From NCBI RefSeq assembly GCF_000315625.1, contig NW_005434378.1, positions 1 to 26,633 on the forward strand: 26,633 nucleotides of DNA, given 5' to 3'. The notes under the pieces are model-generated. The model was not told the origin of the DNA, did no database searches, and saw nothing but the letters and a program-made list of their open reading frames with translations. Shown piece after piece: positions 10,421 to 21,040 of the stretch. The stretch comes from Guillardia theta CCMP2712. Taxonomy: Eukaryota; Cryptophyceae; Pyrenomonadales; Geminigeraceae. Within the stretch, counting starts at the first letter, position 1. Every line of letters begins with the position of its first letter. The position numbers and the translations under genes are program-made.

Positions 10421-12788
10421 ATAGCTTTAGTTAATTCTCGATCCTGTCCTTCTGGTACTAATCATGGACACGGCTCTAATTGCAATTTGTACCAGTCCTT
10501 CCCCCCCTGATGGCGCCTGGGGGTCTTCAGCCCTTGCCTGGAGTAGACCCCACCCTCACTCTCCCATGGGAAAAGAGTAGGTCGGGTGGGCGACTTGGCT
10601 GGGGCAAGGGTAGGTTGTGAACCTTTTATTCCAAGTATTTGCATGCAGAAATTTGTATCGGCGGCGTGCTATTCTTAGATTCAAACTGTACTGCATGACG
10701 ACAATAAAATCAATTCTACACGCCTTCGTGGTACAAGAATAGTACCGAAAATCCTATCGACCCACCCATGCTTTTCTCTGTTGGATACAGGAGGCATAAC
10801 CCCTGGTCAGAGGCGTGTATTCAAAATTTGAACTTTAACGTAAGGTACCCACCCTTGCTCATGTGTCATAATTCCCTAAAACAGGAGGGTGGTCGATACG
10901 GCACTCAATCTTGGGATCAGGGGGTGGGTGGTAAGGAATCCCCAACCCATCCCTCCCTCTCGATGCATGATGAATGTTGCCCATCCAGCGACCATCAGGC
11001 TACTGAAAGATGCCAAGACCAACATGGTGACAAAGGTCAAACATGAGAATCAAAGATGGTGGGTTTGAGTGGTATGCATGCTCACTGTGCAACTCTGATA
11101 CTTTAGTGACAGATCCTGCTTCCCGGCGAGCAGTCATCGTGCATGGATCAGGATGCCCAAAGCTCTGCCCTTTTCAACGCTGCACTTGCACATATTACAT
11201 GTGGTGATGCACTCAGGTTGGCATTGCTACTCCACATACAGGTTGATGACAGACGTTATATTGTCTAGATTGTTTAGAACCCCAATTCCAGCTTGAACAA
11301 CATTGTTGAAGACGTGCAAACTGTTAGCGGCAATCTGTTTCTCAAAAACAGATCCCATCACGAATCACGGTGAGCTGAGATCAAGTGAAGATTGATCTTC
11401 TAATGTTTGTGTATCAGGTAAGCATCGTGCATCCACATGAACAAGCAACACAGCATTTTTTTCCTTGGCACCTTCCTTCCTAGCAGAACAATGAACACAT
11501 GTAAGATATTACATGCTCGTGACGATATCGACAGCAGACAAGTTTTACGACAAAAGAAAATTATGTAGGGATGATCTAAGTGTATCGAATACTTGCTGTT
11601 GGTGCTCAACATGTGGAGAAAAGACGATTTGAATGAATTCATGACAAATCATGACAGTGGATCACTTCTGAAGCAACGTATCTCAATGTTGCATACATAG
11701 CTTGACTTCATATCCTTACATCGTGAGAGTTGACAACCTGTATGGAGTGAGCTTTTCTGCGTCACATCATGCTGAGATCTGCATGCAACTTTCCAGCGCA
11801 GTTGCAGAGTCATGTGCACAGGAGTTCTCTTGCAAGTAAACTAATTCCAAATCATGCTTAATGAAATGCGTACCGTCTGTTGATGCCTTGACCGAGAACA
11901 ATCGTGTTACAGAGTATTGCTACTCGCTGCATGCGAAGCTGCTACTGTCTACAACACTCTAGAGTTCTGAACATCATATCAGTCCACAGCATGCAGGTTG
12001 CAAGGTTCCGAACGAACCGCGCTTCAAAGCAGGGCCATGAGCTTTGAATCATGCTTGATAGAACACGTACACTCAGCTCAGTTCATGCTTTCGTGACCCT
12101 AGTTGGATGTTCATACACCTTGCCAATGCCCGTGAAACATGTTGCCTCTCCCATTCAAATGTATACTGTAAATCTGAGGCACAAAATTTCTAACATCAAA
12201 TATCTTGAATTATGCAAAATCAAAATCCTTGATTACACTATGATGAGGCAAGAGCAGGATGCTCGTTGTCCCATCTTGTTTGTGAGGGCACGAGTGAAGG
12301 TTGAGCTGCTTTGACAAACAGCACTGGATATCTAGTGCAATACTTTACATCTCAAGCATTTGTTTATTGATAAAACATAACATTGTCGACTATGCGAATG
12401 AAAAATCATCACAGCAACACTTGGATGGTGCTTGATTCTGAACTTGCAAGATTAGATTACGATAATGATGATTGTATTCACAAAAGCAACACAACGACCG
12501 TGTTATCAAGATATCTCATCGACATTAACTTCGAATCTTGATGGTCTATCCTTCTTCGTCATTGATTAGCGTTGTGCATATCCCTGCACCATCGCGAGAG
12601 GGCTGAAGGGAGGGGGGAGGGGCTCGGGGGGTCTACCATCATAAAATGCTGGACTCTTAAAAGTATTGTAATTTGTACCATTAAAACAAATAAATTAGTA
12701 TTACAGGACCCACCCCTGTGCATTTCCCTCTTCAAACTCTACCACGCCTGTATCAGAGCCCCACAGGAAAAAGAACCCCAAAACCAAC

Positions 12789-12802
12789 AAGCGAACGTAA
12801 TG
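12789..12802 (-). repeat. E2 right terminal inverted repeat
   Basis: AAGCGAACGTAATG, the exact inverse of the left end. It is followed by CG and then satellite. Confidence 0.93.
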
Positions 12803-12804
12803 CG

Positions 12805-12950
12805 GGTCACGGCCCCTGTCAGCCGGCTGACACTTCATGTCACGGGCCTGCTGACACGGTCCGCTGACCGGTCACGGCCGCCCGGAGAGATCAGGCCCCC
12901 GGCCAATCTCCGGACACTTAGCCTCCTGGCGGGCCTCCAGGGGGTCTGAG
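12805..12950 (+). repeat. 332-bp satellite, truncated unit after E2
   Basis: This continues the unit that begins at 10359, with a 5-bp insertion (CACTTCATGTCACG), and stops abruptly after GGGGTCTGAG. About 137 bp of the unit are missing where unrelated AT-rich DNA begins, marking the edge of the first array. Confidence 0.95.
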
Positions 12951-13785
12951 AATGAAAGGGTTGGATTTTATAAAATCCAGAGTAATGATTTGTTCAGTGG
13001 GAATCGCAGTGTCCATCAATAGTATACAATTCAATGGTTTGCCTATACATTTAAGTACTTTATTCTTTTTCACACTTGAAGCACATGACAAGTGCATCGG
13101 TTGTTGCTACCAGTTGAACTCAAATAAACTATACCCGCGGAGCAAGCCGCCTTTATTGACCTTTAGTCAATCTCAAGCCCGCCTCACATAACAAACTTCC
13201 ACTGCCCTTAAACTACAACCCCAAACTACACCCGCGGAGCAAGCCGCCGAAGGCGGCAAGCTTTGGTTTACACGCTAGACTTGACTACAGTCAAACTCAA
13301 ACACGCCTCAAGTTTGAATATTTGAATTAGATAATCGATTTAATCTCAAAATGCTTAAGACAACCCAAGTCCGCCTCACTAAAACTTTACCCCAAAGTCC
13401 TTAAATTTAACCAAAATCCACCTAAAATAACAACCATATGGTTATTTTTCTATAATTTTGTATAATTTTCTAATTTAACCACAATCCGCTTAAAATAACC
13501 CAAATCTGGCTTAAATTTTAAAAGTCCTAATTATAAATTTCAACATTATGCACGATTTCAAAATTTTTAACCCACATTATGCCTTTTTGGACCCCCCAAA
13601 AAATGACAAGGACCAAGTGTCGTCTTCTCGGCGCTATCTGGCTGGCACGGCTGGCATGCGATCCGTCAGGAAGGCGGTCGGGGGCTTCTCAAGAGGATTT
13701 TTTCTGGCTCGGCCATACTGATCCGAGGCTGGAGAACAACCTTTGCATGAAGGCGGACTGATGAGGGCTCAAATTCAATCATCTG
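12951..13785. other. AT-rich intergenic DNA with degenerate repeats
   Basis: No gene is supported. A roughly 95-bp motif occurs twice: CCCGCGGAGCAAGCCGCC at about 13134 and again at 13230, each followed by a TCAA...CGCCTCA stretch. The second copy contains the small hairpin GCCGCC-GAA-GGCGGC at 13243-13257. From 13365 to 13520, loosely repeated TCCGCYTAAAATAACC-like lines continue in AT-rich sequence. Confidence 0.6.
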
Positions 13786-15279
13786 ATGAGAGTACGATCG
13801 TTTTTGGCATTACTTACGGTCGCATACATAATCCCAGCTTGCGATCTGTATCTTGGGTGGGACCTCAGATTGAATAGATTTCGACGTCTACAAAGCATCA
13901 AAGTCAGAAATTTTGTTGGCTCATGCGTCGCGCCCAACAAAAGCACGCTTATTGAAATCAATCACTGGTCGGATCAATTCCTTGCCCTTCAACATGTTTG
14001 CATCAGTGAGTCCGGAACCCGGAAAGTGCTTCACATGTTTGATTCCTTGGATCCAGTATGCAGCATTGCTGCTACCATGAAGATTGGCAAAGCAGCAGCG
14101 GACTTTTTTTCGCAATTCAAAAAAGCTTACGTGGCTTGGGATTCGGACATTTCATCTTTTTGCCCATCTTGTACACCATTTCTTGATGTTGTGATAGAAT
14201 TTCACGAGAATATCACCTTCGACGTATTCGTTAGGTCAATGGTGCAGACATCATATTCCCTGGTGAACGGTACATCGTTTCTAGCTGAACCCCACCATCC
14301 TGACAACAACTTTCACCTTCTGAACGATTTAGTCTTTCCTTTGTTGGATGATGCTATCAAAAGTGATTCAATGCATTTATCTCACAGAACACTCTTTCTT
14401 TTGCACGGGTCACGTAAGCGGTATATGAAACGAGCTTTGTGGTATGAAGTTTTACATCATTGGTTCACTATCGTATATCCGTTTGAACTTTCTCTGCGGC
14501 AAACAGGTGTCATATGCCTGGATAGATTGATATGGGCACAAAGCCGTTTCAATCAACCCTTTTACACGCTGGTTGGAGGGAGGTTCGGTAGATTGAATCG
14601 ATGGAGAGGAATTGTTTCAAATATCCGAAGAAAGATCCTCATTTCTTGGGGGATTCGTTGGTTGCAGGAATCGAATCAAGTGCACATGTTAAAGAACCCC
14701 AATTTGACTTGGGTAACACGACCTTGTGAAAAACACCGACCGAGATGTATGATCAATGAAGGTGATCTGATGTCTACGCTTGGCAATCATTTTTTTGTCA
14801 CTGAATTGTCTTTTAAATCTCAAAGTGATCGATCGAAACAGTTGTATAGATTGTTAGAGCAGCTGTCCTCGACACAGATTCTTGCGGGTGTACATGGGGC
14901 TGGATTGACCAATGCTGTTTTCCTGGAGAGGGGAAGTATCTTATTAGAGGTCAAGGAAGTTTCAGAACGACACAAAAAATTATTTTTGAACGTTGCAAAT
15001 CATGGAGATTTATCATATTACATATTTGATGCTGCTGTTTTTCACCTCAAAGGAGCAGGAATTTGGCTCGACAGAGCACGCATGCAGAGATTAGGGATGG
15101 ACTTGCACTCAATCTGGAAAACACATGTTCATTCCAGTCCTGGCAAGGTTGATTGCTTGTTTCCACAGTATCTGAATCGCGATTCGAGACTCAGTCTGAG
15201 TAACGAAAGTAGCTGTTATTTAGAATTAATACAGGGCAATTGGATACAATGCGCACATTACAGCCCTGATTGTCCCTAG
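13786..15279 (+). CDS. glycosyltransferase family 61 (DUF563) protein, 497 aa
   Basis: An intact, apparently intronless frame has an ATG at 13786 followed by a hydrophobic segment (FLALLTVAYIIPAC, residues 6-19), which looks like a signal anchor for the secretory pathway. The C-terminal third carries the GT61 signature: QILAGVHGAGLTNAVFLERG then SILLEV (about 365-386, with His370). GT61 enzymes, including plant xylosyl- and arabinosyltransferases and animal EOGT/POMGNT2, transfer sugars in the ER or Golgi. The length fits the family. Donor and acceptor cannot be read from the sequence. The preceding bases contain several stops, so no longer in-frame start exists without splicing. It is flanked by repeats but shows no damage, so it may be a working host gene. 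Confidence 0.87.
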   Translation: MRVRSFLALLTVAYIIPACDLYLGWDLRLNRFRRLQSIKVRNFVGSCVAPNKSTLIEINHWSDQFLALQHVCISESGTRKVLHMFDSLDPVCSIAATMKIGKAAADFFSQFKKAYVAWDSDISSFCPSCTPFLDVVIEFHENITFDVFVRSMVQTSYSLVNGTSFLAEPHHPDNNFHLLNDLVFPLLDDAIKSDSMHLSHRTLFLLHGSRKRYMKRALWYEVLHHWFTIVYPFELSLRQTGVICLDRLIWAQSRFNQPFYTLVGGRFGRLNRWRGIVSNIRRKILISWGIRWLQESNQVHMLKNPNLTWVTRPCEKHRPRCMINEGDLMSTLGNHFFVTELSFKSQSDRSKQLYRLLEQLSSTQILAGVHGAGLTNAVFLERGSILLEVKEVSERHKKLFLNVANHGDLSYYIFDAAVFHLKGAGIWLDRARMQRLGMDLHSIWKTHVHSSPGKVDCLFPQYLNRDSRLSLSNESSCYLELIQGNWIQCAHYSPDCP

Positions 15280-15789
15280 CTTGGGCAAGAGGACAAGTCT
15301 TCCAGACGGATCGCAGCATCACACTGCTCATCCCGGTTTTGTTGCAGCTTGGAAGGCACTCTACTGCTAAAAATAAACTAAAAATAAAATTCCTCAATAA
15401 TGTATGGCATTGGGTTGAGAGCGTTTTGTAGGCAGTGTGTGGAGGATGAAATTCGTGTGAATGATTCTGTACTTTTGTATTCTTTTAATAGAATTTCAGG
15501 GGTTTTGATAAGAAAAGCCCTCCAGAAATGGAATCTTCCATCGAGATTTGAATCCTCTGTTACATGCTCGTAATTCTATGCTGAACTGCGCCCGAATTCA
15601 ATCAAGATACGGCCTAAGAAGTTTGACGTGCATTTAACCACCTTCAATCGCCCATCGATATAAAAACGAGGTCCTCAGGCTTGGGCTTTGTAAGTAAACT
15701 TGCTCGCAAAGACAAATCAACACACGATTCTGTCCTTAGAATCCCTCCCCTCCGTCGTCCTGACCCCCACCACCCCATCACCTCTCCAG
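15280..15789. other. intergenic DNA downstream of the GT61 gene
   Basis: No gene is supported. It has AT-rich CTAAAAATAAA repeats near 15368-15385 and only short biased frames. Confidence 0.5.
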
Positions 15790-16084
15790 TATCATTGAAT
15801 ACCTCTCCGCGACCCCTCGGCTCAATCGCCAACCTGGCATTTTGTCAGGAGGCTCATAACCTGTTTCCACGGAATTGATCGGAAATTCTCTCCAAAAAGT
15901 CCTGATTATGCCTCTTTGCTTTGGATCGGCCTGATTGACATCCTTTGGGCATATTCCGGGCCTCTCCGGCGAGCTCCAGGCCCGTGCGGGCCGTCCGGGC
16001 CCGTGGAAATAGGTTATGAGCCTCCCGACAAAATGCCAGTGTGGCGCTTGAGCCGAGGGGTCGCGGGGAGGTATAAAATGATAT
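15790..16084. repeat. fold-back (long inverted repeat) element
   Basis: The left arm (about 15790-15872) and right arm (about 16001-16084) are imperfect inverse copies over roughly 83 bp. They share the CATTTTGTC...CTCATAACC...CCACGG and GCGACCCCTCGGCTCAA segments and enclose a 128-bp middle. The structure resembles a fold-back or MITE-type element. No clear target duplication was identified. Confidence 0.7.
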
Positions 16085-16216
16085 GGGAGAGAAGCCGGGA
16101 AGAAAAAACTTGCAACGTACTAGTTATACGTATAGGATTTTTTTCGAGGTCGAAACTCAACTGGAAATTGAGTTGAAAATCCAGGGTTTTTCTACCTATA
16201 CACCAGTTCATGTACT

Positions 16217-16380
16217 AATTGATCGGAAATCTCTCCAAAAAGTCCTGATTATGTCTCTTTGATTTGGATCGGCCTGATTGACATCCTTTGGGCATAATCC
16301 GGGCCTCTCCGGCGAGCTCCAGGCCCATTCCGGGCCGTCCGGGCCCGTGGAAACAGGTTATGAGCCTCCCGATAAAATGC
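16217..16380 (+). repeat. second copy of the fold-back middle and right arm
   Basis: This closely repeats 15873-16036 in the same orientation, running from AATTGATCGGAAA to the GCCTCCCGAYAAAATGC end, with a few substitutions. It directly abuts the 173-bp tandem repeat. Confidence 0.85.
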
Positions 16381-16856
16381 TATATATACTGAGGCGGGCC
16401 CGCAGGGCCCGCCTTACAAAAAACTCGTGACGTCGGGAGCCCCACTGCAAACATACCCCCAGATCCCCTCCCACCTTCCATCTAAGGTCATGGAGAGGCT
16501 CATTGGCCTCCATCTAGACTGATCTGATACCTCGCCTTGTGTCATCCGACTCATATATATACTGAGGCGGGCCCGCAGGGCCCGCCTTACAAAAAACTCG
16601 TGACGTCGGGAGCCCCACTGCAAACATACCCCCAGATCCCCTCCCACCTTCCATCTGAGGTCATGGAGAGGCTCATTGGCCTCCATCTAGACTGATCTGA
16701 TACCTCCTTGTGTCATCCGACTCATATATATACTGAGGCGGGCCCGCACGCCTTAGAAAAAACTCGTGACGTCAGGAGCCCCACTGCAAACATACCCCCA
16801 GATCCCCTCCCACCTTCCATCTGAGGTCATGGAGAGGCTCATTGGCCTCAATCCAG
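16381..16856 (+). repeat. 173-bp tandem repeat, three copies
   Basis: Copies start at TATATATACTGAGG at 16381, 16554 and 16725, with periods of 173 and 171 bp. Each begins with a TATA-like run followed by a strong hairpin (GGCGGGCCC, GCA loop, GGGCCCGCC; shortened in copy 3) and a GTGACGTC sequence. Copy 3 breaks off at about 16856, where 332-bp satellite begins mid-unit. Frames across it are repeat artefacts. Confidence 0.92.
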
Positions 16857-18201
16857 TGGGAGAAATGTCCTATGGGTTTTTGGATCTGCGATATAAAAAA
16901 GTCTTGTCTCGGTCACGTGATGTGTCACGTGACCGGTCAGGTGAGCCTGTCAGCCGGGTCACGGCCCCTGTCAGCCGGCTGACATGTCACGGGCCTGCTG
17001 ACACGGTCCGCTGACCGGTCACGGCCGCCCGGAGAGATCAGGCCCCCGGCCAATCTCCGGACTGACTTAGCCTCCTGGCGGGCCTCCAGGGGGTCTGAGG
17101 CGGGGCTGAAGGCTGCAGTCGGTCTACTGACGGGCCCGGCCGGCAGGATCGGTCGAGAAACAGGGGGGTCAAGGGAGGTTTTCTTCCCCCTGGGAGAAAT
17201 GTCCTATGGGTTTTTTGGCGGGCCTCCAGGGGGTCTGAGGCGGGGCTGAAGGCTGCAGTCGGTCTACTGACGGGCCCGGCCGGCAGGATCCGACCTTGTC
17301 AGCCTGCTGACATGGGAGGTTTTCTTCCCCCTGGGAGAAATGTCCTATGGGTTTTTGGATCTGCGATATAAAAAAGTCTTGTCTCGGTCACGTGATGTGT
17401 CACGTGGCCGGTCAGGTGAGCCTGTCAGCCGGGTCACGGCCCCTGTCAGCCGGCTGACATGTCACGGGCCTGCTGACACGGTCCGCTGACCGGTCACGGC
17501 CGCCCGGAGAGATCAGGCCCCCGGCCAATCTCCGGACACTTAGCCTCCTGGCGGGCCTCCAGGGGGTCTGAGGCGGGGCTGAAGGCTGCAGTCGGTCTAC
17601 TGACGGGCCCGGCCGGCAGGATCCGTCGAGAAACAGGGGGGTCAAGGGAGGTTTTCTTCCCCCTGGGAGAAATGTCCTATGGGTTTTTGGATCTGCGATA
17701 TAAAAAAGTCTTGTCTCGGTCACGTGATGCGTCACGTGACGTCAGTGAGCTGTCAGCGGGTCACGGCCCCTGTCAGCCGGCTGACATGTCACGGGCCTGC
17801 TGACACGGTCCGCTGACCGGTCACGGCCGCCCGGAGAGATCAGGCCCCCGGCCAATCTCGGGAGTCCGGACACTTAGCCTCCTGGCGGGCCTCCAGGGGG
17901 TCTGAGGCGGGGCTGAAGGCTGCAGTCGGTCTACTGACGGGCCCGGCCGGCAGGATCCGTCGAGAAACAGGGGGGTCAAGGGAGGTTTTCTTCCCCCTGG
18001 GAGACCGGTAGTATGGGTTTTTGGATCTGCGATATAAAAAAGTCTTGTCTCGGTCACGTGATGTGTCACGTGACCGGTCAGGTGAGCCTGTCAGCCGGGT
18101 CACGGCCCCTGTCAGCCGGCTGACATGTCACGGGCCTGCTGACACGGTCCGCTGACCGGTCACGGCCGCCCGGAGAGATCAGGCCCCCGGCCAATCTCCG
18201 G
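16857..18201 (+). repeat. 332-bp satellite array, second locus, rearranged
   Basis: The array begins mid-unit at TGGGAGAAATG. Units start at 16909, 17384, 17716 and 18050, and the last stops at about 18201 after AATCTCCGG. Between 17216 and 17315 there is a deletion junction (GGTTTTTTGGCGGG) and a scrambled piece (CCGACCTTGTCAGCCTGC). The unit at 17716 has several small losses near its start. The unit at 16909 shares the extra-TGAC variant with the unit at 10025. Confidence 0.94.
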
Positions 18202-19331
18202 AAATTATAAATCGATTTATAAAACAGATAAAAATTATGATTTATTCGCAAAAGTTGTCTCCTCACGTTTCATTACAATTAAGTGCATGCGTCGATTACT
18301 TGGCATTGTCTGAGGTGAAGCTTCCTCCTATCAGGTGCTTCAACACCCTCCTTTGGCTCTTGTGTGCCGATGCCAGCATTGTTACTTTGCCGCGCCTCCA
18401 TTGACGGTGTCAGGCTTGTCAAATTTGACTATGCCTTTCAAATGACCTGCTGCGGTTACAAGCAAAGAAGTGTGGCTCAAGTGCACAGATGCTTAGAGCC
18501 TCGGAATGCATCCCTGGAGAGGACAGCAACAGCTACAATAAGGACGACGTAGGAGAATCATGAAGAAGACAGCAAGAACTTAGGACTCGTGGATGGCAGC
18601 AGGAGATAAGCGAGTCAGCTTATATCAGTCCACGACAGGACAGCAGATGACACGGTGGCAGGATATGGCTACGCTCAAAGGGAGATTGGAAGTATCACCC
18701 CTGAAGTCATGGACATCGGAGAACAAGGGGTCTGATCAAAGAAGACCGTGGCAGTACTATCATGATCATCTTAGCGGAGGACTTACAAGGGCAACGCACG
18801 AGACCACCTCCAAGCTTGACTCTAGCGGAGACACAGGACCTGTCAAGGTCAAGGGAGCAGCTACATCAACTTCACAGAGAGCGTTGGATGGGAATCGAAG
18901 ACCTCGTCATGTCAAGCCTATGACTCTTTCTCAGGGAACCCTCAAGGTACGGAACCAGGCCTCGGACCGGTCGAAGAATCATATTGCAGTCGGTGCTATC
19001 ACTGTCTACTTCGGGTGTCATTGCCACTGTGTCACCGTCTGTGGAGAGAAGGTTACTGGGAACTTCAACAACCCCTCCTTTCTGTAGCCAAGAGACGCTA
19101 CCCCTGGCTCCTTCCTGGAAGCTATAAACCTTTCGTGTGTGTGCCACGATTGTTTGAGACGTCTTTGTGTGCGTCATCTTGTCTTGTGTGTGTGTGTGTG
19201 TGAAAGAAATAAAAGAGAGTTAGATCTCCTTCTGTTTCACCGCTTTCCCTCTTAGTAGAAAAATCCAACGTTAGTTCTTGTTGAACTGCGCTTGAAGGTC
19301 CTCTCGAAAATCTTCGAGGTGTGACACACGC
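18202..19331. other. unassigned DNA next to the satellite
   Basis: It starts with an 18-bp perfect palindrome (TTATAAATCGATTTATAA, 18205-18222) at the satellite edge. A 164-codon frame at 18593-19087 has no recognisable motif and biased composition, so it is not called. A (TG)n run lies at 19185-19202. Confidence 0.45.
19185..19202 (+). repeat. (TG)n microsatellite
   Basis: Nine uninterrupted TG dinucleotides. Confidence 0.95.
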
Positions 19332-20726
19332 ATGAATACCACATGGCGAAGCGTAACAAAAGATGGTGACATGGAGAACGATGAAGGTAAATGTACCAGT
19401 ATAAACACGATCATTGCCAATTACATCGGTATCTTGGAGAAAATTAAAGAAAGGAACCAGGCAACATTCAAGGTTCTCAATAAAGCGATCGAGTTCATTA
19501 TGGAGCTTGAAAATCGTCTTTATAGAAGACTAAACATCAAGGCGGCCAAGGAAGAGCCTAAAGTACTCACAGAAGCTCACGATAGATTGAAGCACAACAA
19601 GGTCAGGGCTTGTCTGACAACGGTGATACAGAATGAGCTTGAAAGCACAGACAACATCTTGCTTATCCCACTCGCTGAAATTTTCGACGGATTTGATGAG
19701 CGAAACCAGCTCGGAACCATCGTGAGTATCGTGGACGATGACGAGAGAACGGACAGACAAGAGCGCCGCTATAACCCAGACAACAACCCTATCACCAGCC
19801 GGTACACGTATATCCTTTCGAGAATCAAGAAGAAGTTTGTCCAACTTCGACGTGCGGCACGCAGTGTTATCGACAACATGTATCAGGTGAAGCATTATGG
19901 CATTGACGGCATAGTGATCAGGTCTTACCAAAGCTACCAGAAAAGCATCAAGCCGCACACCCCTCTGGCACCGGACGACATCCTTGCCACGAATGAGTAC
20001 GGACCCGCCACAGTATTGGTACAGCTTTGGAATTTCTACGATATGAAAGGCAACAACGCGGTAAAGGAATGGCTGTCCAAGTACATCACCGCAAGCATCC
20101 GTCATCACCCACGGGTTAAAGAACCTTTTTGTCCCCATTGAGAAATACGAGTGGGATACAGGCGGTTTCCACAACTACCTGCTACGGTACAGTCCACGGT
20201 CGTTCTGTACACCAAAGAGCTTGTCATGCACACGTCACAGGCGCTGAGGCAGAAGGCCGTTCCAGATCAAGTGAACAAGACGCTGCTTTGTGTCTACATC
20301 TATTTGAAACATACAAAAGATCTACGTGCTGTACCACGACAAGATGTACATGAGCCCGCAGCAAGAGTTTTACCTGTCGTTCATACTGAAGAACTTCCTA
20401 CCCATATCCGGGTTCAGCCGTGTTGCGATACAGCAAATGCAATGAACATAATGAGGATCTTCGAGCACATGATTTGGTCGACGGTGAATGACAGGGAATT
20501 GGACCGTAACACCCGCCGGCTCGAGAAGTTGTTCCACTATCACGCGACGATCATGAGGCAAAGATTCTATGAGTACAGCGAGTACACCATCAACAACATA
20601 CCAAGCATCGTCCAACGTGACACTCTAACACAGGATAATGCCGATATTTGGAGCTGTGATGAACATGCACCCCCAACGTGCGAAAGAGCGCATCCCAGAA
20701 CTGGGATTTGGACTCTTATTAGTTGA
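19332..20726 (+). pseudogene. frameshifted gene of unknown family, about 460 codons
   Basis: An open frame runs from an ATG at 19332 to 20141 (269 codons). Protein-like sequence then continues through alternate frames. Near 20120 it shifts to VPIEKYEWDTGGFHNYLLRY; near 20195 it returns to TVVLYTKELVMHTSQALRQK; near 20315 it shifts to YVLYHDKMYMSPQQEFYLSF; near 20435 it returns to NIMRIFEHMIWSTVNDREL and ends at 20726. Four shifts in about 320 bp mean decay or poor base quality. The composition suits a soluble alpha-helical protein rich in Asn, Asp and Arg. No known domain was recognised. The N-terminal 260 residues could still be translated. A viral or mobile-element origin is possible but unsupported. 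The overlapping minus-strand frames are shadows. Confidence 0.6.
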
Positions 20727-20776
20727 ACACCACGGAAGGTCAGTTGGAATGCAGATTCGTTGGCGACCCACGTGAC

Positions 20777-21040
20777 TAGCCATCTTGCGAGCCGTGGAGA
20801 CAGTTCTGGTTGGGTGCTGAGCCTCACCAAACTGTGGTGATCGGTTCTTACTTGGAAGCGCCTGCCTTAGAGGTAGTAGGCGAAATGTTTCAAACTCTCC
20901 TTGAGCGCCAATAGCTCGCGTTCATATGTAGAGTAGTTGCACTCTGCGGCAATTAGTTTCCCATAGAATGCAATCGGGTATTCAGTGCCGTCTTCATCGC
21001 GTTGATGCAAGGCCGCCCCCATTGCAAGGTCGGAAGCTGT
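20777..21040 (-). pseudogene. Ty3/gypsy retrotransposon RNase H remnant
   Basis: One minus-strand frame reads TASDLAMGAALHQRDEDG, PIAFYGKLIAAECNYSTYER, ELLALKESLKHFAYYL, a stop, then GRRFQVRTDHHSLVRLSTQP and LSPRLARWL. These are the hallmarks of the RNase H domain that follows reverse transcriptase in Ty3/gypsy Pol (D-S/A-D-A-x-G, the YSTxERELLA helix, F-x-V-x-TDH-x-SL, ARWL). The stop replaces the residue normally between Leu and Gly, and the first Asp of the TDASD motif is lost. The upstream reverse transcriptase and downstream integrase are not visible, so this is a short dead fragment. Confidence 0.88.

Larger units (their letters stand above)
10407..12802 (+). mobile_element. DNA transposon E2, putative non-autonomous element
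   Basis: This 2396-bp insertion lies in the satellite unit that starts at 10359. Perfect 14-bp inverted repeats (CATTACGTTCGCTT) are flanked by a CG duplication at 10405-10406 and 12803-12804; removing the element plus one CG restores the satellite text. No frame in it looks like a real protein: all are short, biased and lack known motifs. Left subterminal GTAC motifs lie at 10454 (TCTGGTACT), 10489 (TTTGTACCAG), 10688, 10730, 10742 and 10844, and a right one at 12675 (TTTGTACCA). GGGG/CCCC-rich tracts lie near both ends. Termini and motifs resemble those of E1, so an E1-type transposase probably moves it; this is inference. The interior from about 11050 to 12560 has nothing recognisable. Confidence 0.88.

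Noticed and set aside
18593-19087. 164-codon plus-strand frame as a gene
   Set aside because: It has no recognisable domain, a composition typical of chance frames, and no supporting context.
19530-20174. 214-codon minus-strand frame
   Set aside because: It is antisense to the better-supported plus-strand frame, whose protein-like sequence continues past it in other frames.
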